From Tetragonia tetragonoides (taxonomy: Eukaryota; Streptophyta; Magnoliopsida; Caryophyllales; Aizoaceae), in the NCBI GenBank assembly GCA_038025085.1, contig CM076141.1, positions 14,820,001 through 14,884,000 of the forward strand: DNA of 64,000 nucleotides, given 5' to 3'. The stretch's first letter is position 1. Each line of letters starts with the position of its first letter. Both the position numbers and the translations under genes were made by a program. A model generated the notes under the pieces. That model was not told the DNA's origin, ran no database searches, and worked only from the letters and a program-made list of their open reading frames with translations. This document shows, in pieces, positions 37,170 through 47,944 of this stretch.

Positions 37170-38530
37170 CGCTCACGATTACGCATTGGGGGACAACAAC
37201 TTCTTGGATCTCTAACTTGTTGCTTTGACTTGTTCGACAATAGTTCAATCTCGTAACTTCAGTACAGAAGGCAGCAATAACACCATACTTGTTCCAGCTC
37301 TCAACTCATTGATATAGATGATTCATCATTCATGTCACCAAACGAACATTTCAGAATTTCAAGGCGAAGAAACTATAATAATACGCGATTGGCATGTGCA
37401 AGTGCAAGTGCAAGTGCAAGTGCAAGTGCAATATTATGCTCCATAAAATGAGCCCCCTATGACTACGGCGGCGCCTGACATTCATCGACTATTACACACC
37501 ATGCTGATCAGACTCGCATGTTCTTGTTCCTCTTTCTATGCATTGGAACCTTCCAATTGGGTCTGTTGCCCATTATGTATGTTGTTCTTATTTTATTTGA
37601 CCAATAAGTTTTGAATTGGATCTGAAATCGTGTTGTTGATTACTCACTGAACATATACTTTTAACGAAAATTAGGGTACTAATAGTCTAATAGTACAACA
37701 ACACACAACAGGTCATGCCCGGGTAAAGTTCATATGAAGGATTTGTAAGTGTGACTTATACCATATGGGCTCATATGGGTTCAAGTATCAAACAAACTAA
37801 TCACGAACTTGCATATGCACATGTCTACCAATATATTTCATGTATACATTTAAAGAGTAGTGATGGCTACGAGTTTCTCGTATCAAAAACTTAAAAAGTT
37901 CTTGTAGGTTGTACTAAGACTTGGCTTTGAAATTCTTCATTGCCCTCAAGAAACTTTGAAGAAGAATGATTTTAGAGTAGCCATTCACCGTAGGGGTAAC
38001 ATCATATTGCGAGTATGATTAATGCCTTTACCAGTCACCATCACTAACAATTGATCATGAACAATTAAATGCATAAATTTAAACCACAAACGTAAACCTT
38101 ACGATGATACCAACACGAATTATTGAGTACTATAGCATTACTTGCAAATCGTTCATCAAAATGGTGTTACATTACAATTTGTTTATCTGTTGACAAAAAA
38201 GGGAAAAAACAGATCTAAAATGCATGCTAATACTAGTATACTTCTTAAATTTTGCAGCTAAGAGAAAGAAAGTAGAGAATAGGAACCTTTATTCTTCAAT
38301 CGCCAAGTTTGCACCTCTTTTTATCTCCTCTGCTTCCCCCCTTAGGAATAAGGTCCATCCATGCCGATAAATCTGCCTATACCATCTTATTTCTATACGT
38401 GACACTCTTTTTCTTTTTTTTTTTCAATATGGTGACTAAAATGACAAGGAAATCAAAGATATACTGTAGTATAGATGTAGTATGTGTCTAAATTATAGCA
38501 ATACTTAGATGTCTTAAGAGTAATGCAATT
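37170..38530. other. Intergenic sequence with a (GTGCAA)6 microsatellite
   Basis: GTGCAA is repeated six times at 37396-37431. No coding exon was recognised. The right part is downstream of the minus-strand proline-rich gene. Confidence 0.5.
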
Positions 38531-38536
38531 AAATTA

Positions 38537-39082
38537 CTAACACAAGATCAATGGAAGCAAGAGAATAAGAAATGATGCAAAAATGGATTGGATTTTTAAG
38601 GTGTTTGAGCCAGAACGGTGAGGATTTGAAGGTGGTGGATTATAGTAGTAATAAGGAAAATATGGAACAATTGGATTAGGAGGTCATGGAGCACCATAAC
38701 ATCCACCAGTACAACCACCACCGCCACCACCAGATTGACCACCACCACCTCTCACGGGTGGTGGTGGAGATTGATAACTGAATGTAGGGACCGAGTAGCC
38801 GTCAGGAGGTGGTGGACTATAATAGTAAGTCCCTGTGGAAGTTGGGGTTGGTGGTGGTAGATCAGGTGTAGGTGGTGGTAGGTCAGGTGCTGGTGGTGGT
38901 GGACAATCGGGTTTCGGTGGCGGTGGTGGAAGCACGGGTGGTTGACACGGGTTCTCGCAAGTGTCACACATTTGACATGCTACTTGATCTTTGGTTACAG
39001 TTGTAGTTGAAGTGATGCTTGTAGGGAAAAAACAGAGGGAAACAGAGGTGAAACAGAGAAGGTAGAGGATTTGTTTGGTCAT
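38537..39082 (-). pseudogene. Secreted proline-rich, probably GPI-anchored protein, with in-frame TGA
   Basis: The frame from ATG at 39082 opens with a signal peptide (ILYLLCFTSVSLCFF). A four-Cys segment follows (CQMCDTCENPCQPP), then Pro-rich stretches with PPPP, PDLPPPTPDLPPP and SPPPP, and a Gly-rich CTGGCYGAP. Codon 133 (38686-38684) is TGA. The same frame then stays open for 48 codons with PPNPIVPYFPYYYYNPPPS, a GSNT site and a hydrophobic end (FASFLILLLPLILC) before TAG at 38537-38539. This looks like a GPI-anchor signal, so the ancestral protein was 181 residues and attached at the cell wall/plasma membrane interface. TGA could derive from CGA by one C-to-T change. Without readthrough a 132-residue secreted protein remains. 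Confidence 0.7.
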
Positions 39083-39288
39083 TTTGACTTCCTCTGTTTT
39101 TTTGGCTTGGTAAGATGAAGAGAATAGCCTTCCTATGAGTTAAAAGAGTGTGTATTTATTTATCCTTTATGGCACAATTTTAGGATTAAAGAACAAAAAA
39201 AGTGAGGATGACAATTTGGGTACATATATAAAAGGGTATGGGATATAAAATAAGACGTGTTAAGGTCCAAACAGTCCATTAATTGATA

Positions 39289-39543
39289 CTCCCTCCGTTT
39301 CAAATTGAACTTTCTGTTGGACTTTTTAAGTCAAACTTTACAAAATTTGACTTTTTATTTGTCAAAGAAATACGAAGATTTACAATATCAAAATAGTATT
39401 TTTAGATTCATTTTTAATTGTACTTTCACAATATCAACTTTTTATAATTTGGATATTAATATAATTATAGTTATTGATGGTCAAAGTGTTGTCTTGTAGA
39501 CCGCGTAAAAAAAAATAAGAAGCTTAATTTGAAACGGAGGGAA
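39289..39543. mobile_element. Stowaway-type MITE, 255 bp
   Basis: CTCCCTCCGTTTCAAATTGA at the left and TCAAATTAAG-type GAAACGGAGGGA at the right form the TIR, with TA on both sides (39287-39288 and 39544-39545). Exactly the length of the copy at 51158-51412. It lies about 200 bp upstream of the proline-rich gene's start codon, in its likely promoter. Confidence 0.8.
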
Positions 39544-39810
39544 TATTTAATTTAGGGTGGCAAGTGGAATCTAAGAGTCATTGTAATATTCCTAGGAAGG
39601 GAGTGTATAGTCGGTGGGCTCTTGGTTGCATGCAATTTATGTAGAGGGAGAACAGGAAAATGACGTTATATACTTTCCATAATGAAGAACAACATACCAA
39701 TTATTATGTGAAAGGAAGAAAGTGATAGCTGTATCTATAACTGACAATTGAATCTGACATTAGTATACTTTGATCATGGCTGCCCGACTGGTTCGGGTGC
39801 AAATTTCGTT

Positions 39811-40047
39811 GGGTGTGTTATTTAGATTTTATCCGGGACAATTCAGTTTAGTGGTGTTCTCATGTCAGTTTAGTGATTTTCAGTTCAATTTAGTTTAGTA
39901 ATGTTCTACCCAAAAACTTATATTTTGTCTCACATATTAAGTGATATTTAGTTCAATTTAGTGCTATCCAATTCAATATAATGATATTCATTTCAATTCG
40001 ACTGTGCTCACTTCAATTCAGTTCAACTCAACTATAAAGAGCACGCC
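39811..40047. mobile_element. CAGTTCAG-rich MITE of the GGGTGTGTTCTTTT family
   Basis: Begins GGGTGTGTTATTTAG and ends near AAAGAGCACGCC. The interior is made of TTCAGTTTAGTG/CAGTTCAATTTAG repeats and the block TTTTGTCTCACATATTAAGT shared with the 24.9 kb copy. Confidence 0.5.
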
Positions 40048-40109
40048 AATATCCAACCTATCTAAGTGATTGGGTGACTAATGACGTACTATTAAAGAAT
40101 TAAGGCAAA

Positions 40110-41050
40110 CTAGTTAAATTTCCGTGCGATGCACGGTTTCTGTGTTGATAACAATTAAAATATTTTCATTGGTACAAACTTGAAACAAATTTTTCGCCTA
40201 TGTCACATCTTGCTACAAAATTCCTAATATGTGGACATCTCCCTTTCTATACGCAAATCAATTTTGTTCCTTTCATGTTTAATTCTAGTTGCATGCCCCG
40301 CGTGATGCACGATTTTATATAAATATATTTGGTTCCAAATAAAACAAATTCCTTGCTAATAGACATATTAAAGATACATGCATCTATACTATCACATTAA
40401 GATTAAGAATAAAATCGTACTAATATAATGGAAGATACATGCACCTATACTATTTGATGACATGCCAATTTTTGCTTATGTGTCAAAGCCTCAAAGCCTA
40501 CGTGCCAATTTAGAAAGGGTGCACATTCACTTATATTCCCGTGCCGATGCACGATTTGTGTATTATTAACACTAAAATATTTTCATTCATACAAACATAC
40601 AACAAATATTTTTCATATGTCACATCTTGATACAAAACGTTGTTCTATATATAGATCTCTCCTTTTCTATGCTACAAACCTACCACATTGCATCAACTAT
40701 ATGGTAAAATACAGTAACATAATATCGATCTCATTCATTGTTAATATGATGTATTATATAATAGATTTTAGAAGTTGTACTAAAATACAAACATTAAAAT
40801 ACTTATAAAATAATATAGATAACTATTTTTTTATACGGATATAGATACTATTATTTTCTATACTTAATATTACAACATAGTTTAACCTTGCTATGTGACA
40901 CTTCTATAAGGTCTCTAATTTATTTAGTTACCACGTAATTCACTCTTGCCATGTGATGTTTCAAATTTTGTTTATTAACTATTTCATTTGTCTTTTCTAA
41001 TCATTTTCCCTTTGCGACCATTAATTTTTTTCCCCATCTTGCTCTTAATA
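40110..41050 (-). repeat. Short cluster of three Helitron-like ends
   Basis: CTAG at 40110 with hairpin CCGTGCGATGCACGG (40122-40136), CTAG at 40285 with GCGTGATGCAC, and a decayed border at 40530-40553 with CGTGCCGATGCACG. The sequences behind the first and third borders align (AAATATTTTCATT, TATGTCACATCTTG), so these are copies of one element in tandem on the minus strand, related in end structure to the 2-4 kb array. Confidence 0.5.
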
Positions 41051-42083
41051 AAGTTGCGGCTTCTTACTTGTATAGATAAAGACCAAGTTTTTTTTTGATA
41101 ATACATTGCATATTTGCATCTGAAGTTTTAATAAATGCATTGATTCTTTGTGTGGTTCATTTTAGAGCAATATTCATTGCATGGACTATTTAATTTGACT
41201 ATTTTAGCATTAATGCTTTATCATTAATAGAAGATGAGTTGAGTGTTAATTAGTGTAATGCATATGTGTCACATAAGTAACATATTGATGCTTACATGGC
41301 AATGCTTAGGTGTCAATATAGCAAGGGTGCACATTTACTTATATATATATACTAATTGTACATGTTTAAAGTTGAAAAAAACACTTTCCAAACCTTTTTA
41401 CAAAAGACTGTTAGGGGAGATGCGTTGATTGGGATCCTTAATTAATAAACGTGTGGATCCAAACTAGAAGTTTGTGAGCATCAACAACGATCAATGCAAT
41501 TAAGAGTGTAATTGCAGATCCCTACCAACTCAACTGGTATCAAATTATTCCTTCGTGAAAGCCATGGTCTTCCCTTCTACTTCACGCATCTATCGAGTAA
41601 GACAGTAATGACTTGTGATCGAGCGTTTTGCTTCTAAACTTAGGATGCCTCCCTCAACGACCACAACCATCACCACAAAAAAAAAAAAGAAAAAAAAGAA
41701 GTTAAACGGCAAAGATAAAAAGAAGACAACAAATAAACTCAAATATTCTAGTCCAGAAGTTCATATGCTCATACAATAGAATTGAGGAGTATATCACAAT
41801 AGTGCGAGTACATAACTAGCCACAAACCTAATTTGGCAAATAACATGATCTTTAGGTAATTTCAAATTCGGGAAAATGCTTAATTTACAATTTATCAGGT
41901 GAGTAGAAAATAGTCTTCCCATGTGATGTGGATTACAAAAATAAATTTGTGTCTTGGAACTCTAATTAATAATTTCAAATAATAAACAAAATACCAAAAA
42001 ATCAATCAATTTCTATCTCAAACATCACATGTCTTACCACTATAGGTATACAAAAATAAATCCGTACGCCCCCCTCTCCCCCA
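41050..42083. other. AT-rich intergenic sequence
   Basis: No coding exon or complete transposon seen. Confidence 0.45.
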
Positions 42084-42088
42084 AATAT

Positions 42089-42362
42089 TATAAACGTTGA
42101 GATTGATTGAAGGCTTAAGAATTACATTGATAGATACATATATTTATATACAAAATATGGAAGAAAGAGTATCTATAAAGAAAACAACTAAACTAATCTA
42201 GTACTATGGTCAAGGAGCAGATATTATTCTAGTGCTATGATCAAGGAGCAGATATTATTCTAATACTATGATCTATTATTCTAGTGCTATGATCAAGGGA
42301 GAGAATAACTGAAAATAATGAAGGAATATATACAATATTGATACTCTGATTATTCTCTAATA
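42089..42362 (-). repeat. Copia 3' LTR
   Basis: 274 bp, TATTAG...TTTATA on the minus strand. Contains three to four imperfect tandem copies of a ~31 bp unit with CTATGATCAAGGAGCAGAT. Confidence 0.9.
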
Positions 42363-43603
42363 CGCCCCCGCAAGTTGGACGTTCGGTAGGAGAGTCCAAT
42401 CTTGGAAGTAAGTCGGTAGAATCGATCACGTGAGAGTGGTTTGGTAAGTACATCCGCAAGCTGATCATTATCGTTGATGTGTTGAACTGGAATATTGCCA
42501 GCTTGGACTAAATCCCGAACAAAGTGGAAAGCTACTGCCAGATGCTTCATACGAGAGTGAAACACGGGATTAGCTGCATAGTGAGTAGCACCAAGGTTGT
42601 CACAGTATATTGACGGGACGGAAGTAGGACGAACTCCTATCTCCGTAAGGAGAGATTGGAGCCATACTACCTCAGCCGTAGTAGTGGCCACGTCACGGAA
42701 CTCTGCTTCAGTGGAGGAACGGGCTAAGGCCCGTTGCTTCTTGGAGCTCCAAGAAATGGCATTGCGACCTAAGAAAATAACATACCCTGTAGTGGAAATG
42801 TAATCATCTTTGTCACCTGCCCCATCAGCATCTGTGAAAGCATGAAGAGTGAGAGGTGAGTTGCGATAAATTTGGAGACCACAATGAGATGTGCCTTGGA
42901 GATAACGAAGGAGACGTTTAAGAGCAACCCAATGAGTATCACGAGGACAATTCATGAATTGGGATAGTTTGTTGACGGAAAAGGCAATGTCGGAGCGGGT
43001 GAGAGAGAGGTATTGGAGACTACCTACAATGGCACGGTAGTCACCTGGATTGGGTATAGGTTGGCCGTCATGGAGGGTAAGTGGTGGATGGGAGACCATG
43101 GGTGTGGTCATAGGTTTGGCAAGATGCATGTTGTGACGGGTGAGGAGGTCATGAATGTATTTGGTTTGATTCAGGTGGAGACCAAGGGAGTTGGGTACTA
43201 CCTAAATACCAAGGAAGTATGATAGGGAACCTAAGTCCTTGAGAGAGAATCGGTGAGATAGGGTAGTAATAAAGGAGTTGATGAATGTGGTGGAAGGTCC
43301 AGTGATGATTATATCATCAACATAGACAAGGAGATATAGAAGGTTGTTGTTGTGAGAATAGATGAATAGAGAAGGGTCGGCAACTGAATTTCGGAAACCA
43401 AATTGAGTAAGGTAGGTTTTAAGTTCTGTGTACCGGGCACGGGGAGCTTGTTTAAGACCATAAATAACCTTAGTGAGACTATAAATGTAGGATGGTTGGG
43501 CGGGATCCTTAAATATGGTTTCAGAAAGATTGCCTTGTAGAAAGGCATTGTTAATGTCAAGTTGCCGGAGAGACCAGTTGGATGTGACAACGAGGGATAG
43601 CAT
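42350..43603 (-). pseudogene. Copia reverse transcriptase C-terminal half and RNase H
   Basis: 43603-43202 holds RT motifs [24 protein letters not shown] and the catalytic YVDDIIITG. An in-frame TAG interrupts YFLGI (near 43202), then 43129-42350 resumes with YRAIVGSLQYLSLTRSDIAF and RNase H motifs (TDADGAGDKDD, SSTEAEFRDV, CDNLGATH, ADVLTKPL). A C-to-T change of CAG to TAG would explain the stop. The catalytic aspartates are retained. Confidence 0.85.
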
Positions 43604-43663
43604 AAGGCGAACGGTGGTTGGTTTGACTATTGGGCTAAATGTTTCTGAGTAATCAAGCCCAGC

Positions 43664-44480
43664 TCATTGGTGAAAGCCTTTGGCAACAAGGCGGACTTTG
43701 TAGCGTTCAATAGATCCATCCGGATTATATTTTATCCGGAAGACCCACTTACACCCAATGATATTGAGAGCCGAGTCAGGGGGGACAAGTATCCATGTTT
43801 GGTTTCGGTTGAGAGCCTCAAGCTCATCAAGCATAGCCTGACGCCAGTGGGGGATGCGGATAGCTTCAGCTGCAGATGTCGGGACATAGGTGGGGTCGTG
43901 GGTGGTGGTGTGATTGAGGTATTTGGGGTTTGGTTTGGTGATGTTGTTTTGGAGTCGTGTAGTGGGACGGGGTGGAGGGGGTGGGGGAGAGGGAGAGGTA
44001 GGTGGAGAGGGAGAAGGTTTCCGCAGGCGGGGATATGGGTGAGTTAAGCGGTGGTGCGGAAGTGGGTGAGGTGGCTGGCGTGGGAGATGGAGGGGTAGTG
44101 GGTGATTCAGGAGTAGTTGGTGCAGTGGGTAGAATAGCAAAAATGGGTGTTGTGAGAGTGGGTGTGGTTTCGGTGGTGGGTGACAGTGATGGGGTTGGAA
44201 CAGAGGTCGGGTTTGATGGTAGGAGGAGAAGTGACGAGCGAGACATGGGAGGGGTGCACCACTCATCGTTGGTGGATGACGGGGTCGTGGTGTTGGTAAA
44301 CGAGGTTAGTGCGGGATAGGAAAAATTGTGCTCGACAAATCGAACGTGGCGAAACACATAGATACGATGTGTGACGGGATCAAGGCAATAATAGGCACTT
44401 TGGGTTGATGAATAACCAATAAAAACACAAGGTGTTGAGCGATTTTGTAGTTTGTGGTTGGTGTAGAGGCGGAGCCATGG
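43664..44480 (-). pseudogene. Copia integrase C-terminus to RT N-terminus, frameshifted
   Basis: One frame (44357-43866) covers the Pro/Ser/Thr-rich linker and a second (44266-43664) carries ALNRNQTWILVPPD, IGCKWVFRIKYNPDGSIERY and VAKGFHQ. The shift lies near 43990-44010 in homopolymer-rich sequence. The second frame ends at a TGA directly before the [11 protein letters not shown] motif. Confidence 0.75.
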
Positions 44481-44522
44481 ATAACATAGGCACCTAAAGC
44501 AACGCAGTTTGGTGTAGTTGGG

Positions 44523-45842
44523 TTATCGGTTGAAAAGTTTAGTGAATGGTGATATATGATTGAGAGTTTGAGTGGGCATACAATTTATAAGGTATGTAGA
44601 GGTGGTAAAAGCATGAGTCCAAAATTTTAATGGGAGTTTAGCATGTGAGAGAAGGGAAAGGCCGGTTTCAACGATGTGACAGTGACGCCGTTCGGAATAG
44701 CCATTGTGTTCAGGGGTGTGAGGGGGTGTTGTAAGATGGGTGATACCATTATCAAGGAGGTGAGGGGTGAGTTTTACATATTCGCCACCATTGTCGGAAT
44801 ATAGATGGAGGATTGGTTTGTTGATGTATTTTTCCACTAAGGCCCGGAAATGGGTGAAGGTGGAATATGTGTCGGATTTTTCTTTTAGAGGGTAAAACCA
44901 CATGTATTTTGTGAAGTGGTCCACAAAAATAGCATAATTATCGTGGGAATATAGTGGGGATGTCCAAACATCACTGAATATAATATCAAGAGGAGCAGTA
45001 GAACTAATGGTGGATTGAGAAAATGGGATTTTACTGCTTTTATTAATTAAGCAGGAATTGCAGAAAGTGGAATTATCAAATTTTGAAATAGGAAGTGAGA
45101 GTTGTATTTGGAGTTGACGGAGAATGGGTGGTGCTGGATGCCTCAATTTGTGGTGCCATTCATGATAGTTGGTGGTTGTGCTTGTGAAAAGGCGAGGAGA
45201 TAGCGGGGTCCAGTCATAGATGCTACCTCTAGGTTGACCATGAAGGAGAGTGTGGCCGGTTTGGAGTTCCTTCACAGTGAAGAAGGAACGTAAGAAAGCA
45301 ACGCAAATATCATTATCTTCACATAGTTGTGAGACGGAAATAATATTACGGGAGACAGAGGGTACATATAAGATGTTGAGAAAGTGCAAGGGTCTAGAGG
45401 AAGTAGGGAGAGAGAAAGAGCCAATGTGAGAGATGGGGAGTGCAGATCCATCACCAATTATGAGTTTATCGGTTCCATCATATGGGGCAAGAAGAGAAAG
45501 GTTGGCTAGGTCGTTGGTGACGTGGTGACTCGCGCCACTATCAAGGAGCCACGTGGGGTTTGGTGAGGTTTGAGTGGTTTGTGCGACGTGGGCGCGAGGG
45601 GAATAATAGATTGGGTTGGGTGCTCGGTTTGAGTGAGGTGGGGGTGGGACAGAGATGTGCTGAAATAGTTTTTGAAATTCGGAACATTGGGAGAGTACGT
45701 GACCTTGGGTACGACACCACTGACATTTGCCAAGGAAGGGTTTCGGGTGGGTGTTAGATTGGTGGGGTTGATTTTTATAGGTGAGTTTGTAATTTGTGAG
45801 TTTTTGGTTGGGTAAGGTATGGAGTCCGAATTCGACAGCCAT
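44523..45842 (-). pseudogene. Copia gag remnant, protease and integrase
   Basis: A 439-codon open frame. It has a CCHC knuckle C40-x2-C43-x4-H48-x4-C53, an aspartic protease site LLDSGASHHVTND, a GAG-pre-integrase HHKLRHPAPP with CNSCLINKS, and integrase core motifs (DIIFSDVWTSPL, YSDNGGEY, EHNGYSERRHCHIVE with catalytic D, D, E). The ATG lies only 33 bp after the PBS and the knuckle ~150 bp after it, so the ~200-residue capsid region is absent. Whether this ATG is used is unknown. Confidence 0.85.
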
Positions 45843-45874
45843 GGTAGGTAAGGTTTGAAGGTTGGATCAGTGAA

Positions 45875-45886
45875 GCTCTGATACCA
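45875..45886 (-). promoter_or_regulatory. Copia primer-binding site
   Basis: TGGTATCAGAGC on the minus strand, complementary to the 3' end of initiator tRNA-Met and directly adjacent to the 5' LTR. Confidence 0.9.
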
Positions 45887-46160
45887 TATAAACGTTGAGA
45901 TTGATTGAAGGCTTAAGAATTACATTGATAGATACATCTATTTATATACAAACTATGGAAGAAAGAGTATCTATAAAGAAGGCAACTAAACTAATCTAGT
46001 GCTATGATCAAGGAGCAAATATTATTCTAGTGCTATGATCAAGGAGCAGATATTATTCTAGTACTATGATCTATTATTCTAGTACTATGATCAAGGGAGA
46101 GAATAATTGAAAATAATGAAGGAATATATACAAGATTGATACTCTTATTATTCTCTAATA
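45887..46160 (-). repeat. Copia 5' LTR
   Basis: 274 bp, same borders as the 3' LTR, about 12 substitutions apart from it. Confidence 0.9.
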
Positions 46161-46337
46161 AATATAACTTATCCTAGATCAAACGCTAGCATATGGTCAG
46201 CCAATAGTAGAACTGGGTCTAACTAACAAAATAAATATACTACGAGTAATTTTATTTCAGTTTTAAACTAGGTTTCTTTTTTGACCGAATAATCAAGAAA
46301 TTAACCTCAAAGACTTGAAAAAGAAGAAGATGTAGAA

Positions 46338-46816
46338 GATTTTTTTTTTTTTTTTTGGTCAGTAAGAAACTTTTTAAATTGACTACATGATAACAAATTT
46401 ACAAGATCGTTCATAGGTCCTCCCCTCTACAAAAGTTCGCAGGATAGTTAAAGCTAACTACATCACTTTGCCTACACCCTTCATTTAAACTATGTTTAGC
46501 CAAAAGATCTGCGAACTTGTTCATCTCACGAACTTGATGTTCAAAAGTCACTTCCTCAAGCATCCCCTGGAGGTGCATGCAATCCAAAATGATGTGGGCA
46601 AGTTAGTGGTGACCAGATTAGTGTTCTGTAGCATATCCACTACCAATTGATTGTCTGAGCTGATGATAACTTTCTTCCAATGAGAGGTCATTGCAATTTT
46701 TAGTCCCTCCCTGATGCTAAGTAATTCAGCAGTGATCACATCAAGGGCCTGTTGAGTTTGTAGAATCCCGCAAGCCATTCTCCTTGTTCTCCTCTAAAAA
46801 CTCCACCTAAACCTGA
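46338..46816 (-). pseudogene. LINE 3' end: RNase H C-terminus, 3' UTR and poly(A)
   Basis: On the minus strand 46778-46548 reads an RNase H segment (AELLSIREGLKIA, IISSDNQLVVDMLQ). Its end is visible further on, NKFADLLAKHSL up to a stop near 46415. A ~60 bp 3' UTR is followed by an A tract (T on the plus strand, ~46340-46357), the normal 3' end of a plant LINE. It is the continuation of the LINE sequence at 60283-61124; the Tat element lies between. Confidence 0.75.
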
Positions 46817-47647
46817 TGTTGCCTGGTTTTCTATATTTAGGGGTCACAAGCAACCTATATGGTCAGCCCTACGACCCTTAAAAAGGTCATAAATAAAGTT
46901 GAGGTCTTAGTGGGGCAGGTCGTTCCCTAATCGAAACTACACCTTCCACCCCTAACACTCTCATTAACAGTGGACACAATGCAACAGTGATAGTTAGTTT
47001 TCGAGTACAAATTACTAAATAGAACACCACACACCAAGCACAATTAAGGAAACTTCAAAAGAGAAAGATTGTTAGATTCACATCTAAAAGTACTTCATTT
47101 GAATAGAAAGGTACAAACGACAAAGGTAACAAATAATATACAAGATAAAAGCAATTTACCTCGACAGAAGGCGCCATTGCTTGGTGTGCTCGAAGAACTT
47201 TTAGAATTACTCTACTCCTAGATTTCTACACTAGGCTATTCTAACTATGACTTCTCGTCAATATGAGCTCGGCTGCTTTGTCCTTCTGATTCTTCAAATA
47301 TTTATAGGAGAATATTGGGACGTTTTTAGGATAACTGTCCATGATCTCACATTCTCCTCTTTGCCCACTTGTCTTGGTCCTCAACTGCTCACGCCTCTTT
47401 GACTCCTGATTGTGGGAGTTATTTCTTTTCTTCCAAACTGATTTGTGTCAACATTGCGTATTCATACATATTCGTATACGGGTATCTTGGACTGTAGTAT
47501 TTCCATCCTATTTTCATTATTGGGCTTTTCCGTCGAGCAAGGCCTTGTCTTTCGATTTTGCCTTTTTGACTTACTTATCCACAGTAAAATAAGTCGCATT
47601 ATTTATTGGACCTATTGACACAAGCCCCCATATTTTCGTACATAACA
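46817..47647 (-). repeat. Tat element 3' LTR (831 bp)
   Basis: Carries CCTATAAATATTTG on the minus strand near 47307-47294 as TATA box. It includes the hAT empty site CTTCTCGT followed by CAATATGAGCTC (~47255), which is occupied in the 5' LTR. On the plus strand it ends CATAACA at 47647. Confidence 0.9.
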
Positions 47648-47665
47648 ACTGCCCCTCTAATACAT
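47648..47665 (-). promoter_or_regulatory. Polypurine tract of the Tat element
   Basis: Minus strand AGAGGGGCAGT directly before the 3' LTR. The non-autonomous element at 61 kb has the related AGGGGGGCAGT at the same place. Confidence 0.75.
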
Positions 47666-47944
47666 ATATGAACTTTTAAGTTTATATTTGTATTATTAGC
47701 TAAATGACTCTTTGTTTCCCGCGCCTTGATTAGACGGCTACTTTTCTCTGATAACCGCCCATTGGTCGTGGGATAGCGTGTTGCAATTATTTCTGGCCAT
47801 TATTATAAATTGTAGTTCTTCGGTGTTTCTCTTTCTTACCTCTTCAATTATCTTCTTCTTCAACCTTTAAACTCGTTCAACTTTTCTTCAAAATGATTTC
47901 GAGCTTCTCTTGCTTATTGTCATATTCTTAGTCTTAATTCTCTA

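Larger units (their letters stand above)
42089..46160 (-). mobile_element. Ty1/copia LTR retrotransposon, gag-deleted, with 5-bp TSD
   Basis: Two 274 bp LTRs (42089-42362 and 45887-46160) bound the element and AATAT is duplicated outside (42084-42088, 46161-46165). On the minus strand the primer-binding site TGGTATCAGAGC, complementary to initiator tRNA-Met, follows the 5' LTR directly (45886-45875), and a G-rich PPT precedes the 3' LTR. Order CCHC, protease, integrase, RT, RNase H is that of copia. The element is 4.07 kb; the capsid part of gag is missing and pol has several stops and at least one frameshift. I count about 12 differences between the LTRs (~4%). Confidence 0.95.

Noticed and set aside
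41500..41600. Possible tRNA-derived SINE near CAACTCAACTGGTATCAAA
   Set aside because: No recognisable A and B box pair at correct spacing and no poly(A)/TSD.
43866..44319. Plus-strand Gly/Val-rich frames in the copia linker
   Set aside because: Antisense of the Pro/Ser/Thr-rich integrase C-terminus.
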